A stretch of DNA of 64,000 nucleotides, from positions 496,001-560,000 of the forward strand of contig NZ_JACIEJ010000001.1 in the NCBI RefSeq assembly GCF_014196795.1, in the 5' to 3' direction. Below the pieces are notes generated by a model. It had not been told where the DNA came from, ran no database searches, and was given only the letters and a program-made list of their open reading frames with translations. Origin of the DNA: Sagittula marina. Its GTDB lineage: Bacteria; Pseudomonadota; Alphaproteobacteria; Rhodobacterales; Rhodobacteraceae. Position numbers and translations under genes: made by a program. Shown here piece after piece: positions 47,669 through 55,965 of the stretch (position 1 is the stretch's first letter; the number at the start of each line of letters is the position of its first letter).

Positions 47669-48305
47669 ACAACTGTTTCGCTTCTTCCAAGGTTTCGAAC
47701 ATATGCAATCGGCCGTCCATCAACACGGCGGCCTTTTTCGCGAATTTTTCCAAAATGGCGGGCTGGTGGCTGACGATGATGATCGTCGTGGTCCGAAGCC
47801 GTTCGGCCAGCAGGTCGCCGGCCTTCTTGTTGAAATTGGCGTCGGTGGAATTCGGCATCCCTTCGTCGATGAGGTACATGTCGAAATCCAGTGCCAACAT
47901 CAGGGCAAAGGTGAACCGGGCGCGCATTCCGGAGGAATAAACCCCGACAGGCTGGTCGAAATATTCCTTCAGATCGCAGAGCCAGCGACAGAAGCTTTCG
48001 ACATAGTCCGGGTCGAGCCCATACATCCGCGCGATGAACCGGGCGTTTTCCTTGGCCGAGATCTTTGAGACGACCCCACCCATGAACCCCAGCGGAAATG
48101 AAATACGACATCCCCGCCGGATTTCGCCCTCATCGGGTTTTTCCAATCCAGCCATCATGCGGACCAACGTGGTCTTGCCCGTGCCGTTGGGGGCGAGAAT
48201 GCCAAGAGATTCCCCAAGTTCGACACGAAACGACGCCCGGTCAAGGATCACCTTGCGCTGGGTGCCTGTCCAGAAGGACTTCGATACCATGTCGAATTCT
48301 AGCAT
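47646..48305 (-). CDS. Capsule polysaccharide ABC exporter ATPase (KpsT type)
   Basis: A 219-residue ATPase. The P-loop is APNGTGKTT (about residues 38-46; a slightly unusual first residue), the signature is YSSGMRAR in place of LSGGQ, as in KpsT, and the Walker B is MYLIDEGMPN. KpsT with the membrane protein KpsM flips group 2 capsule to the periplasm. No kpsM is seen on either side, so the partner must be elsewhere. Confidence 0.88.
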   Translation of the reverse strand: MLEFDMVSKSFWTGTQRKVILDRASFRVELGESLGILAPNGTGKTTLVRMMAGLEKPDEGEIRRGCRISFPLGFMGGVVSKISAKENARFIARMYGLDPDYVESFCRWLCDLKEYFDQPVGVYSSGMRARFTFALMLALDFDMYLIDEGMPNSTDANFNKKAGDLLAERLRTTTIIIVSHQPAILEKFAKKAAVLMDGRLHMFETLEEAKQLYDYETQG

Positions 48306-48462
48306 TCAGGGAGGTTCCCCCGGTGTTCACTCGTTATCCCCAAATGGGGTTTCAATTCGATTAAAATAGCAATTAGGCCACATTATGGCCCTGAGCGGAA
48401 ACAATGACAACGCGTGGCTCTATGTCTCTCTGGCCTGAGAAACTCTGTCCCGCCGGAGACGG

Positions 48463-48501
48463 CCAAGGCGTGGCCCGTCGCTCTGACGGAACACGCCTTG
48501 G
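48463..48501. other. Long perfect hairpin in the kpsT-permease gap
   Basis: CCAAGGCGTG and CACGCCTTGG form a 10-bp stem enclosing a second perfect stem CCGTC-GCTCT-GACGG. There is no clear T run on either side, so it may be a terminator of the upstream permease gene or an RNA structure. The 300-base gap (48306-48605) has no supported gene. Confidence 0.5.
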
Positions 48502-48605
48502 TACCTTAGGCCTTTCTGATTGGCGCGTCGAGCATCGCGGTCATCTCTGCCAGAACGGCCTGCGGGTCGGCTCGACGGCTGAAGGGTGCGACCAAGGCCG
48601 ACCGG

Positions 48606-49640
48606 CTAGGCGACGACGCTCCATGTCAGCCCGGCAAGCACTGCCCCTGTAAGCGCAAAACCCAGGTAGGCGGCAAAAACGCGCGGCTTCACCAAGGCCC
48701 AGACCGCGATGGCGGCTGGAATCGATGATACGCCTCCCGCCAGCATAAAGCTCATGGCGGCCCCATCGGCCATGCCCATGTTCAGCAATTCGCGCACGAG
48801 CGGCACGGCAGCATATCCGTTGAGGTAGGCGGGCATACCCACGAATGCGCCCAGTAAAATCGGCTTCAGACCCTCGCCGCCCAGCACCATCGCCACGCTC
48901 GACGCCGGAATATAGCGGATCATCACCGCCTCCAGAACATAGGCCAGTGCCAGCCACTTCAGCAGGAACAGCCCGTTGTCCAAGGCAGCGGTGCGAAAGG
49001 TCTCCCGTCTTTCGGGCTCCTGCCAAAAGCGCCAGAGCGGCGCCCCTTGGAACGGCTTTTTAACGCCACAGCATCCACCGACCTTGGGCGCAGTGCGCAG
49101 TGGATCGGTGAAAACAGGCGTCCTTTTCAGCAGCATTGTGCCAAAGCCACCGAACAGCCCGATCGACACGGCGGCCACCATCTTGGCGCTGGCAAACTTG
49201 AACCCCAACACCCCGGCCGTCACCGAATACATTGCCGGGTCCATCAGGGGGGAACTGATCCAGAAGGCCATGACCGCTGAAAGCGGCGCGCCCACGGCCA
49301 GAAGTGCGGCGATAAAAGGGATGACCTGACAGGAGCAAAACGGCGACAGCCCGCCAAGGATCGCGGCCACGAAAATCATCCGCGTCTCCCGGCCCTCGAA
49401 CGCTTTGGACAGCAGCGTTTCAGCGCCGGTGGCCTTCATATAGGCCACCGCCAGCACGGCAAACAGGATGTAGGGCGCGGTTCGCCCCAAAGCGCCCAGC
49501 CCAAAGCTTATCGTGGGCATCAGCTGGGCAGGCTCCACCAGCGCCACGGCAACCAGCACCACGACAATCGCGGTCCAGGCGTTGAAAATCGCGTCTTTCA
49601 CGCGTGGCCAGAGCGGCGTCGGTGCAGAGGTATCAGCCAT
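48606..49640 (-). CDS. ArsP/UPF0718-type membrane permease
   Basis: A 344-residue protein with about eight to ten helices. The motif LGGLSPFCSCQVIPFIAALL near residue 95 is characteristic of the DUF318/ArsP permease family, and a second GAFVGMPAYLNGYAAVPLV repeat mirrors it. A Cys pair in KVGGCCGVKKP lies on a loop. Some family members export trivalent organoarsenicals; this substrate is not certain. The start ATG (49640) overlaps the end of the arsR-type gene by 8 bases, so the two form an operon. Confidence 0.82.
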   Translation of the reverse strand: MADTSAPTPLWPRVKDAIFNAWTAIVVVLVAVALVEPAQLMPTISFGLGALGRTAPYILFAVLAVAYMKATGAETLLSKAFEGRETRMIFVAAILGGLSPFCSCQVIPFIAALLAVGAPLSAVMAFWISSPLMDPAMYSVTAGVLGFKFASAKMVAAVSIGLFGGFGTMLLKRTPVFTDPLRTAPKVGGCCGVKKPFQGAPLWRFWQEPERRETFRTAALDNGLFLLKWLALAYVLEAVMIRYIPASSVAMVLGGEGLKPILLGAFVGMPAYLNGYAAVPLVRELLNMGMADGAAMSFMLAGGVSSIPAAIAVWALVKPRVFAAYLGFALTGAVLAGLTWSVVA

Positions 49641-49977
49641 CACGGCCTCCTTCGGTGTCAGGCGCGCAATCGGCGCAGCAATGGCGCAACAGGTAGTCGG
49701 ACAGCAGCCGCACTTCGCCGTAATTGGCCGCGGCGCAGATCGTCGCACGCCCCTGCCTTTTTTGGTGCACCAGCCCGGCAGCTGCGAGGATCTTCAAGTG
49801 ATGCGTCAGCGTGGACCCGGTGATCCCGCAGCGCTCCCCCAGCTGGCCAATGCGCAGACCGGGTTCGCCTGCACGTACCAGCACCTGCATCACCGCAAGG
49901 CGCTGCTCCGATCCAAGCGCCGCGAACTGGGCCGCGACGATCTCCGGCGTCAATTCAGTCTGTTCATTCATTTTCAT
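49633..49977 (-). CDS. ArsR/SmtB-family regulator
   Basis: A 114-residue winged-helix protein. The recognition helix region IGQLGERCGITGSTLTHHLKILAAAGLV is clear, and the C-terminus has clustered cysteines (LLRHCCADCAPD), which could bind arsenite or a metal. It starts MKMNEQTEL at 49977; a second ATG six bases on is possible. It is first in an operon with the ArsP-like permease and lies next to a palindrome suitable as its operator. Confidence 0.88.
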   Translation of the reverse strand: MKMNEQTELTPEIVAAQFAALGSEQRLAVMQVLVRAGEPGLRIGQLGERCGITGSTLTHHLKILAAAGLVHQKRQGRATICAAANYGEVRLLSDYLLRHCCADCAPDTEGGRDG

Positions 49978-50014
49978 AAATCTAGAAATGACGAAACGAA
50001 TGAGTCGCGCAAGT

Positions 50015-50040
50015 CTTATTTCGCCATCTCTCGAAATAAG
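50015..50040. promoter_or_regulatory. Inverted repeat, candidate ArsR operator
   Basis: CTTATTTCG and CGAAATAAG, perfect 9-bp arms with an 8-base spacer, lie 38 bases upstream of the arsR-type start and 45 bases upstream of the divergent glycosylase-like gene. AT-rich dyads of this kind are typical ArsR/SmtB operators. Confidence 0.65.
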
Positions 50041-50084
50041 GTGCATCCCTTGCCTCGCTCCGATCGTCACCCATCTTGCGTGCA

Positions 50085-50666
50085 ATGGACGCTTTGCTTG
50101 CTGAAATCCGTGGTTGTCGTCTTTGTGCTGAACGGTTTGCGCAGACCGAAACGGCGCACGCACCGCGCCCCGTCGTGCGGGCGCAGCCCTCCGCAACGCT
50201 GCTGATCGCGGGACAGGCGCCGGGCGCGCGCGTCCACGCCTCGGGCAAGCCCTTCACCGATCCCTCCGGCGATCGTCTGCGCGATTGGCTGGGGCTGGAT
50301 GCAGAAACGTTCTACGACGAGAGCCGCGTGGCCATTCTTCCCATGGGGTTCTGTTTCCCGGGCTATCGCAAAGGGGCCGATCTTCCGCCGCCCGCCATTT
50401 GCGCGCGGACATGGCGCACACAGCTCATGGCGGAACTGCCGAACATTCGCCTGACCCTGCCCATCGGCGGCATCGCGCAGAAATGGCACCTTGGCGTGAA
50501 AACCGGCGTGACAGAGACCGTCGCCCACTGGCGCGACCACTTACCTGACGCGATCCCCTTGCCCCATCCGTCCTGGCGCAATACGGCATGGCTCAAACGC
50601 AATCCGTGGTTTGGCGAGGATCTCCTCCCCCTCCTGCGGTCCCACGTTCAGGAGGCCCTGAGATGA
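50085..50666 (+). CDS. Uracil-DNA glycosylase family protein
   Basis: A 193-residue protein of the UDG fold. The water-activating motif GQAPGARVHASGKPFTDPSG (about residues 45-64) and the later minor-groove loop PLPHPSWRN are present, and a Cys pair lies near the start (RGCRLCAERF). Members remove uracil or related damaged bases, though many of this small group are untested. The ATG at 50085 is preferred to the TTG at 50076. Its stop overlaps the next gene start (ATGA). Confidence 0.82.
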   Translation: MDALLAEIRGCRLCAERFAQTETAHAPRPVVRAQPSATLLIAGQAPGARVHASGKPFTDPSGDRLRDWLGLDAETFYDESRVAILPMGFCFPGYRKGADLPPPAICARTWRTQLMAELPNIRLTLPIGGIAQKWHLGVKTGVTETVAHWRDHLPDAIPLPHPSWRNTAWLKRNPWFGEDLLPLLRSHVQEALR

Positions 50667-51454
50667 CCGAGACAACCCAGCTGGATCAAGCACTTGCCGC
50701 GATGGAGGCCGCGCCGGACGACGATGCAATCCGCCTGCGCTTTTACGACCGGCTTGCCTCGTCCGAGCTGTACCTGATGCTGGAGAAGGAGCCGGAGGGC
50801 GACAACATATCGCCCGAGGTCTTCGATATCGCGGATGCACGTTTCCTTTTGGCCTTTGACCGAGAGCACCGGCTGTCCGATTTCGCCACCCGTGCCGTGC
50901 CTTACGTCGCGCTGTCGGGTCGGGCGCTGGCCGGGATGCTGGCAGGGCAGGGTATCGGCATCGCCCTGAACGCAGGCACCGCCTCGGAAACCCTTCTGCC
51001 GCCAGAGGCGATGCACTGGCTGGCTGACACATTGGGTCAGGCACCGCAAACGGATGAGGCCCGGATCGAGCGTCTGCACGCCCCCAAGGGGTTGCCCGAG
51101 GTGCTGTTGACCACGCTGGACGCCAAGCTCGCCACCGCCGCCGGCCTGGCCGACACCGCGTGGCTTTCGGGCGCCACCTATGAAGGTGGGGCCAAGGGGC
51201 ACATCCTCGGCATCATTGGTGCGCCAGAGGGGGCGGAGCCGGCTTTGGCGGGTGCCGTACAGGAGGCGTTGGTTTTCTCAGGGCTGGAGGCCGGGGCGAT
51301 CGACGTCACCTTCCTGTCGCAGCACGATCCGTTGGCAGCGGAGCTCGCGCGCACGGGACTGCGCTTTGATCTTCCCAAGCCGCCGGAACGCAAGGTGGAA
51401 ACCGTGCGCCCCGCGCCCGGTTCCGATCCGGACAAGCCGCCGATCCTGCGCTAG
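50663..51454 (+). CDS. SseB-family protein
   Basis: A 263-residue cytoplasmic protein. The N-terminal half (LDQALAAMEAAPDDDAIRLR, FYDRLASSELYLMLEKEPEG, DARFLLAFDREHRLSDFA) matches the SseB N-terminal domain, and the second half (GLADTAWLSGATYEGGAKGH) the SseB C-terminal domain. The biochemical role is not established. Translation is coupled to the glycosylase-like gene, and its stop codon overlaps the convergent peptidase stop (a shared CTAG). Confidence 0.82.
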   Translation: MTETTQLDQALAAMEAAPDDDAIRLRFYDRLASSELYLMLEKEPEGDNISPEVFDIADARFLLAFDREHRLSDFATRAVPYVALSGRALAGMLAGQGIGIALNAGTASETLLPPEAMHWLADTLGQAPQTDEARIERLHAPKGLPEVLLTTLDAKLATAAGLADTAWLSGATYEGGAKGHILGIIGAPEGAEPALAGAVQEALVFSGLEAGAIDVTFLSQHDPLAAELARTGLRFDLPKPPERKVETVRPAPGSDPDKPPILR

Positions 51455-52440
51455 GAAAGCGTCTCGCGAAGCGTTGGCAAGGTGTCTCCGGGCTCTGGCT
51501 TGGCCTCCCATATCGCGCGTGCAATGGCGCGGGACAGACACAGGCTTGCGGCATGGCTCAGCATGGCCAAAGCCACGGGGTCGACCTCCTGCGCGCCGGT
51601 CGAGGCGGCAAACACCAGATCCCCGTCCATCGGCGTATGCGCTGGCAGGATGGCCCGGGCGATCCCGTCATGGGCCGCAACCGCCAACCGATGACACTGC
51701 GCCTTGTCCAGCCGCGCGTCTGTGGCCACGATGGCAATGGTGGTGTTCCCTTGCGCGGCCATCGCCTGCACCTTGCGGCTGGGCAGAATGCGCCAGGACG
51801 GCTCCGGATCGACACCCAAACCGCCGAATTCCCCCGCGATTTCCAACGGCGCCGCGTGAAAATACCCTCCCGAAGGGGTCGTGACGCTGCCCATCGGGTT
51901 CACGGCGACCAGCGCTCCCACTGTCACCCCGTCCAACACGAAAGACGCGGAGCCCAGCCCGCCTTTGTGCTGTGCGGTCTGCGCCCCCGCGCCAGCCCCC
52001 GCCGTTCCAATGGCAAAATCGGCCTCTGCCGCCGCCAATGCCGCGCGGCCCAACGCGGGGTAGGGGTTGTCACTCCACGCCTTGTCGCCCCCGTTCAACA
52101 GGTCAAAAAGAATCGCGGCAGGCACGATGGGGACACGCGCGGACAGGACCTCGAACCCGCGTCCCTGCGAGTGCAATTCATCCATCACGCCCTGCGCCGC
52201 CGCCAGGCCAAAGGCGCTGCCCCCTGACAGGACCAGGGCATCCACGCCGGGCGCGCTCTTGTCCGGTGCAAGCAAATCCGTCTCTCGTGTGCCGGGCGCG
52301 CCGCCGTGTACCGCGACAGACGCCACCATGGGCGCATCCGCTGTAACCACGGTGACGCCGGATCGCAGCATTGAATCGTGTGCATTGCCGACCTGCAAGC
52401 CGGGAACATCGGTGATCAGATTACGTGGGCCGGGAAGCAT
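51451..52440 (-). CDS. P1-family self-cleaving peptidase (DmpA/NylC type)
   Basis: A 329-residue Ntn-hydrolase-like enzyme. It starts MLPGPRNLITDVPGLQVGNA and has the GG-rich VLSGGSAFGLAAAQGVMDEL segment, VALVAVNPMGSV-like region, and the conserved GNTTIAIVATDARLDKAQ, where autocleavage before a Thr would expose the nucleophile, as at the Asn-Thr site of NylC. The family includes aminopeptidases and cyclic-amide or oligomer hydrolases. It lies just downstream of the dipeptide ABC genes on the same strand, so it may cleave the imported peptide. ATG 52440 has GAAAGG upstream. Confidence 0.88.
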   Translation of the reverse strand: MLPGPRNLITDVPGLQVGNAHDSMLRSGVTVVTADAPMVASVAVHGGAPGTRETDLLAPDKSAPGVDALVLSGGSAFGLAAAQGVMDELHSQGRGFEVLSARVPIVPAAILFDLLNGGDKAWSDNPYPALGRAALAAAEADFAIGTAGAGAGAQTAQHKGGLGSASFVLDGVTVGALVAVNPMGSVTTPSGGYFHAAPLEIAGEFGGLGVDPEPSWRILPSRKVQAMAAQGNTTIAIVATDARLDKAQCHRLAVAAHDGIARAILPAHTPMDGDLVFAASTGAQEVDPVALAMLSHAASLCLSRAIARAIWEAKPEPGDTLPTLRETLS

Positions 52441-52610
52441 GAAAGACCTTTCGAACGCGTGGCGCATATCTGCAACTTAAACGGATCGGCGCACCAAGGA
52501 ACATCCGCAGATCATCAAAAATCGCACCATGAGGACGTCTGCGGCCCGATGTTGGATCCGTGGCGCGATACAGCTCTTTCGGCAGAGGTCGCAATCTGCA
52601 CGTGCTGCTT

Positions 52611-54167
52611 TCAAACGCCTCTTGGCGCAGCGGCCAGAAGTCGCCGGGTGACCGGATGGGCCGGGCGGTCGAACAGCGCCTGGGTTGCGGCATCCTCGAC
52701 GATCTGCCCTTTGTCCATCACCAGAACCCGGTCGGTGACCGAACGGACCACCGACAAATCATGACTGATAAACAGCCAGGCAAGGCCCCGTTTGGCCGAC
52801 AAATCGGCGAGTAGGTCCAGCACCTTTGCACGCACCCGCACATCAAGCGCAGACACAGCTTCGTCCAGCACGATCAGCTCCGGTGAGATGACGAGCGCCC
52901 GTGCAATGGCCAGCCGCTGCCGTTGCCCGCCCGAGAACGCGTGAATGTGCTTTTCCGCGTCGTCGGGGGACAGTCCCACGTCGGTCAAGGCCCGGGCAAT
53001 GGAGGCATCGACGTCGCGACGCGACGGGCGGTGGTCAAGAAGGTGCAGCGGTTCCGCCAAAAGACGGCGCACGCGGTGGCGTGGGTTGAAACTGCCGTAA
53101 GGGTCCTGGAATACGACCTGTATCCGCTGCCGCGCCGCTCGCGTGTTGATCGCCGCGCCGTCCAATGTGATCTCGCCCTCTGCCAGCGGTTGAAGCCCCA
53201 ACAGCGCGCGGGCAAGGGTGGACTTGCCACAGCCGCTCTCCCCCACCAGCCCGAGCCGCTCGCCTTTTCTGATATCAAAGCTCACCTTCTGCACCGCAGG
53301 GACCGGCGCTGGGCCGCGCAGAAGGCGACGCGCTGCGGGGTAGGTGATGGTGACATCGCGTGCGGCCAAAAGCCTGCTCCCAACGGCACGCGGCGGCAGT
53401 TTGGTGCGATGCGCCGACGCCGCCAACAGGCTTTGCGTATAGGCGTGTTGCGGCGCCGCCAAAAGTGTCGCGGTCGGCGCGGTTTCCACCACGTGGCCCT
53501 TGTTCATGACGACAATGCGATCCGCCATATCCGCCACCACGGCCAGATCATGCGTGATCATCATCAGCGCGCTGCCGTGTTGACGTGTGAGGTCCTTTAG
53601 CAGCGTCAGGATCTGCGATTGCGTGGTGACATCCAGTGCTGTGGTCGGTTCATCCGCGATGATCAGCTTGGGACGCAAGGCCACGGCCATGGCGATCACA
53701 ACCCTTTGCCGTTGGCCACCCGACAGCTCATGCGGATAGCGCGACGGCGGCAGATCCAGTCCCACTCGGTCGAGCAGCGCGGCCAGGTCTGGCGGTGGCG
53801 CGCGATGGATGGCGCAGACCTCCGCGATCTGTTGGCCGATGGTCTGAAGCGGGTTGAGCGCGGTCATCGGCTCTTGGAAGATCATCGACATATGACGCCC
53901 GCGCAATGCCGCGCGCTGCGGTTCCGCCAACGGCAACAGGTCTTGTCCGGCAAAACGCAACGTCCCGCTGATCTGCGCGCGCGTGGGCAGCAGACCCATG
54001 GTGGCCAAAGCGGTGAGTGACTTGCCCGATCCGGACTCGCCTGTCAGCGCCACGACTTCGCCGGCCGCAATATCCAGCGATACGTCGTGCAGCAGACCTC
54101 GTCCTCTGATCGCCACGGACAGGTCGCGCAACGACAGCAGTGGGGCCGCGGCCTCGGCGTGTGGCAT
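52611..54167 (-). CDS. Dipeptide/oligopeptide ABC transporter, fused ATPase (DppD-DppF)
   Basis: A 518-residue protein with two complete ATPase domains. The first has Walker A GESGSGKS, signature LSGGQRQR and Walker B LIIADEP; the second has [17 protein letters not shown] and LIVLDEA. This is a DppD-DppF fusion, as in the Yej-type ATPases. The ATG at 54167 is used because the upstream frame is Pro/Arg-rich and overlaps the permease. It completes the importer with the two permeases and the binding protein. Confidence 0.93.
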   Translation of the reverse strand: MPHAEAAAPLLSLRDLSVAIRGRGLLHDVSLDIAAGEVVALTGESGSGKSLTALATMGLLPTRAQISGTLRFAGQDLLPLAEPQRAALRGRHMSMIFQEPMTALNPLQTIGQQIAEVCAIHRAPPPDLAALLDRVGLDLPPSRYPHELSGGQRQRVVIAMAVALRPKLIIADEPTTALDVTTQSQILTLLKDLTRQHGSALMMITHDLAVVADMADRIVVMNKGHVVETAPTATLLAAPQHAYTQSLLAASAHRTKLPPRAVGSRLLAARDVTITYPAARRLLRGPAPVPAVQKVSFDIRKGERLGLVGESGCGKSTLARALLGLQPLAEGEITLDGAAINTRAARQRIQVVFQDPYGSFNPRHRVRRLLAEPLHLLDHRPSRRDVDASIARALTDVGLSPDDAEKHIHAFSGGQRQRLAIARALVISPELIVLDEAVSALDVRVRAKVLDLLADLSAKRGLAWLFISHDLSVVRSVTDRVLVMDKGQIVEDAATQALFDRPAHPVTRRLLAAAPRGV

Positions 54168-54178
54168 CCGATTCACAC

Positions 54179-54994
54179 TCACGCGCGGATCACTTTCAGA
54201 CGTGGGTCCAGCGCATCGCGCAGACCGTCGCCCAGCAGGTTCAGCCCCAAAACGGTCAGCACGATGGTCAATCCCGGGATCAAGGCCACATGCGGCGCCA
54301 GCGTCACCAGGGTTTGTGCGTCGGCCAGCATTCGGCCCCAACTGGGGGTGGGGGGCTGCGCGCCAAGGCCAACATAGCTCAGACCGGCCTCGGCGAGAAT
54401 GCCGAGCGAAAACTGGATGGTGCACTGCACGATCAGCAGGTTGGTGAGGTTGGGCAGGATATGTTCCACGCTGATCCGTCCCGCGCCCTTGCCAAATGTG
54501 CGCGCGGCGAGGATGAACTCTCGTTGCCAAACCGGCAGCGCGGCCCCTCGTGTCAGGCGTGCAAACACCGGAATGTTGAAGATGCCGATGGCAAGGATCG
54601 CGTTCAGTGCAGACGCGCCAAAGCTTGCTGTAATCAGTATCGCGATGACGAGGCTGGGGAAGGCGAACACAAGGTCCGACAGACGGGAAATCGCCTCATC
54701 CACCAGACCTCCACGCCGTGCGGCGGCGGTCAGCCCCAGCGGCACACCCACGCCTGCGCCTATGCCTACGGCCACCAGCGCAACGGCAATCGAGGTGCGT
54801 GCGCCCAGCATCAGCATCGAAAGAATGTCCCGGCCAAAGTGATCGGTGCCCAGCCAATGCGCGCCGGATGGCCCTTGAAGCCGGTCGGGAATACTCATCT
54901 GCGTAATGTCGTAGGGCGTCCAGACCAGCGACAGCGCCGCACCTGCCAGCACCGTCAGGGTCAGCACCATACCAAGGATCAGCGCGCGACTCAT
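54179..54994 (-). CDS. Dipeptide/oligopeptide ABC transporter permease (DppC type)
   Basis: A 271-residue inner-membrane permease with six helices. The conserved HWLGTDHFGRDILSMLMLGART at its N-terminus is the signature of DppC/OppC, and the EAA loop FILAARTFGKGAGRISVEHILPNL is clear. Its start overlaps the upstream permease stop (ATGA, 54991-54994). Confidence 0.93.
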   Translation of the reverse strand: MSRALILGMVLTLTVLAGAALSLVWTPYDITQMSIPDRLQGPSGAHWLGTDHFGRDILSMLMLGARTSIAVALVAVGIGAGVGVPLGLTAAARRGGLVDEAISRLSDLVFAFPSLVIAILITASFGASALNAILAIGIFNIPVFARLTRGAALPVWQREFILAARTFGKGAGRISVEHILPNLTNLLIVQCTIQFSLGILAEAGLSYVGLGAQPPTPSWGRMLADAQTLVTLAPHVALIPGLTIVLTVLGLNLLGDGLRDALDPRLKVIRA

Positions 54995-55944
54995 GCGCGG
55001 CGGCCTTGGCGACGCAGCCGAGGGTCGGCCACCGCATAGGCCACATCCGTCAGAAAATTCACCACGATCACCGCAAAGACCAGCAGCATGGTCACGGATT
55101 CCACGGTGATGAGGTCACGCTGAGAAATCGACTGAAAAATCAGCCGGCCCAATCCCGGCAGGTAGAACACCTGTTCGATGATGATCGCTCCTGCCAGCAA
55201 AAAGGAGAATTGCAGCCCCATCAGGGTCAAGACCGGGATCAGCGCATTGCGCAACCCGTGACGGCGCAGCGCTTGGCCGGGGGTCAGTCCCTTGGCCCGC
55301 GCGGTGCGGATGTAATCCTCGTGCAGCGCGTCGATCAGCGAGGACCGCAACACCCGCGCCAGAATGGCGGCCTGCGGCAGGGCCAGCGCAATGGTGGGCA
55401 AGGTCAGCGCCCGCAAGGCTTGTAGCGGCTGATCCCAGCCGGGAAAGCCGCCGGAGGGAAAAATCCGCCAAGTGATCGCAAAACCCAACACCAGCAGCAT
55501 CGCAAACCAGAAGTTTGGCACCGCCACACCCAGTTGCGCCGCGCCCATCACGGCCACATCGCCGGGCTTGCCCCGGCGGGAGGCGGCAAACAAACCGGCG
55601 GGCAGGGCGACCGCCACCGCCAGAACCAGCGCCATTACCGCCAAAGGCAGGGAGACGGTCAGGCGATCCGCCACCATATCCGCCACCGGGGTGCGGTAGG
55701 TATAAGACGTGCCGAAATCACCGCCCAGCATCCCCGTGATCCAGTGCCAGTACCGGGCCGGGGCGGGCAGATCCAATGACAGCTCGGTGCGCAGCGCGGC
55801 AAGGGTTTCCGGCTGCGCATTGATCCCCAGCATGTAGGCGGCAGGATCGCCCGGCGCGATTTCCACGACAAGAAAAATCACCGCACTGGCGGCAATCAAG
55901 CTGACGCCAAGCGACAGCAGGCGGCGGGCAAGGTAGAACCACAT
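54991..55944 (-). CDS. Dipeptide/oligopeptide ABC transporter permease (DppB type)
   Basis: A 317-residue permease with six helices and the DppB/OppB features: MWFYLARRLLSLGVSLIAAS at the start, EIAPGDPAAYMLG, DYIRTARAKGLTPGQALRRHGLRNA as the EAA loop and VEQVFYLPGLGRL-like IIEQVFYLPGLGRLIFQSI. It follows the binding-protein gene by 21 bases. Confidence 0.93.
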   Translation of the reverse strand: MWFYLARRLLSLGVSLIAASAVIFLVVEIAPGDPAAYMLGINAQPETLAALRTELSLDLPAPARYWHWITGMLGGDFGTSYTYRTPVADMVADRLTVSLPLAVMALVLAVAVALPAGLFAASRRGKPGDVAVMGAAQLGVAVPNFWFAMLLVLGFAITWRIFPSGGFPGWDQPLQALRALTLPTIALALPQAAILARVLRSSLIDALHEDYIRTARAKGLTPGQALRRHGLRNALIPVLTLMGLQFSFLLAGAIIIEQVFYLPGLGRLIFQSISQRDLITVESVTMLLVFAVIVVNFLTDVAYAVADPRLRRQGRRA

Positions 55945-55965
55945 GCGACAGGTCCCGGAGCGCTG

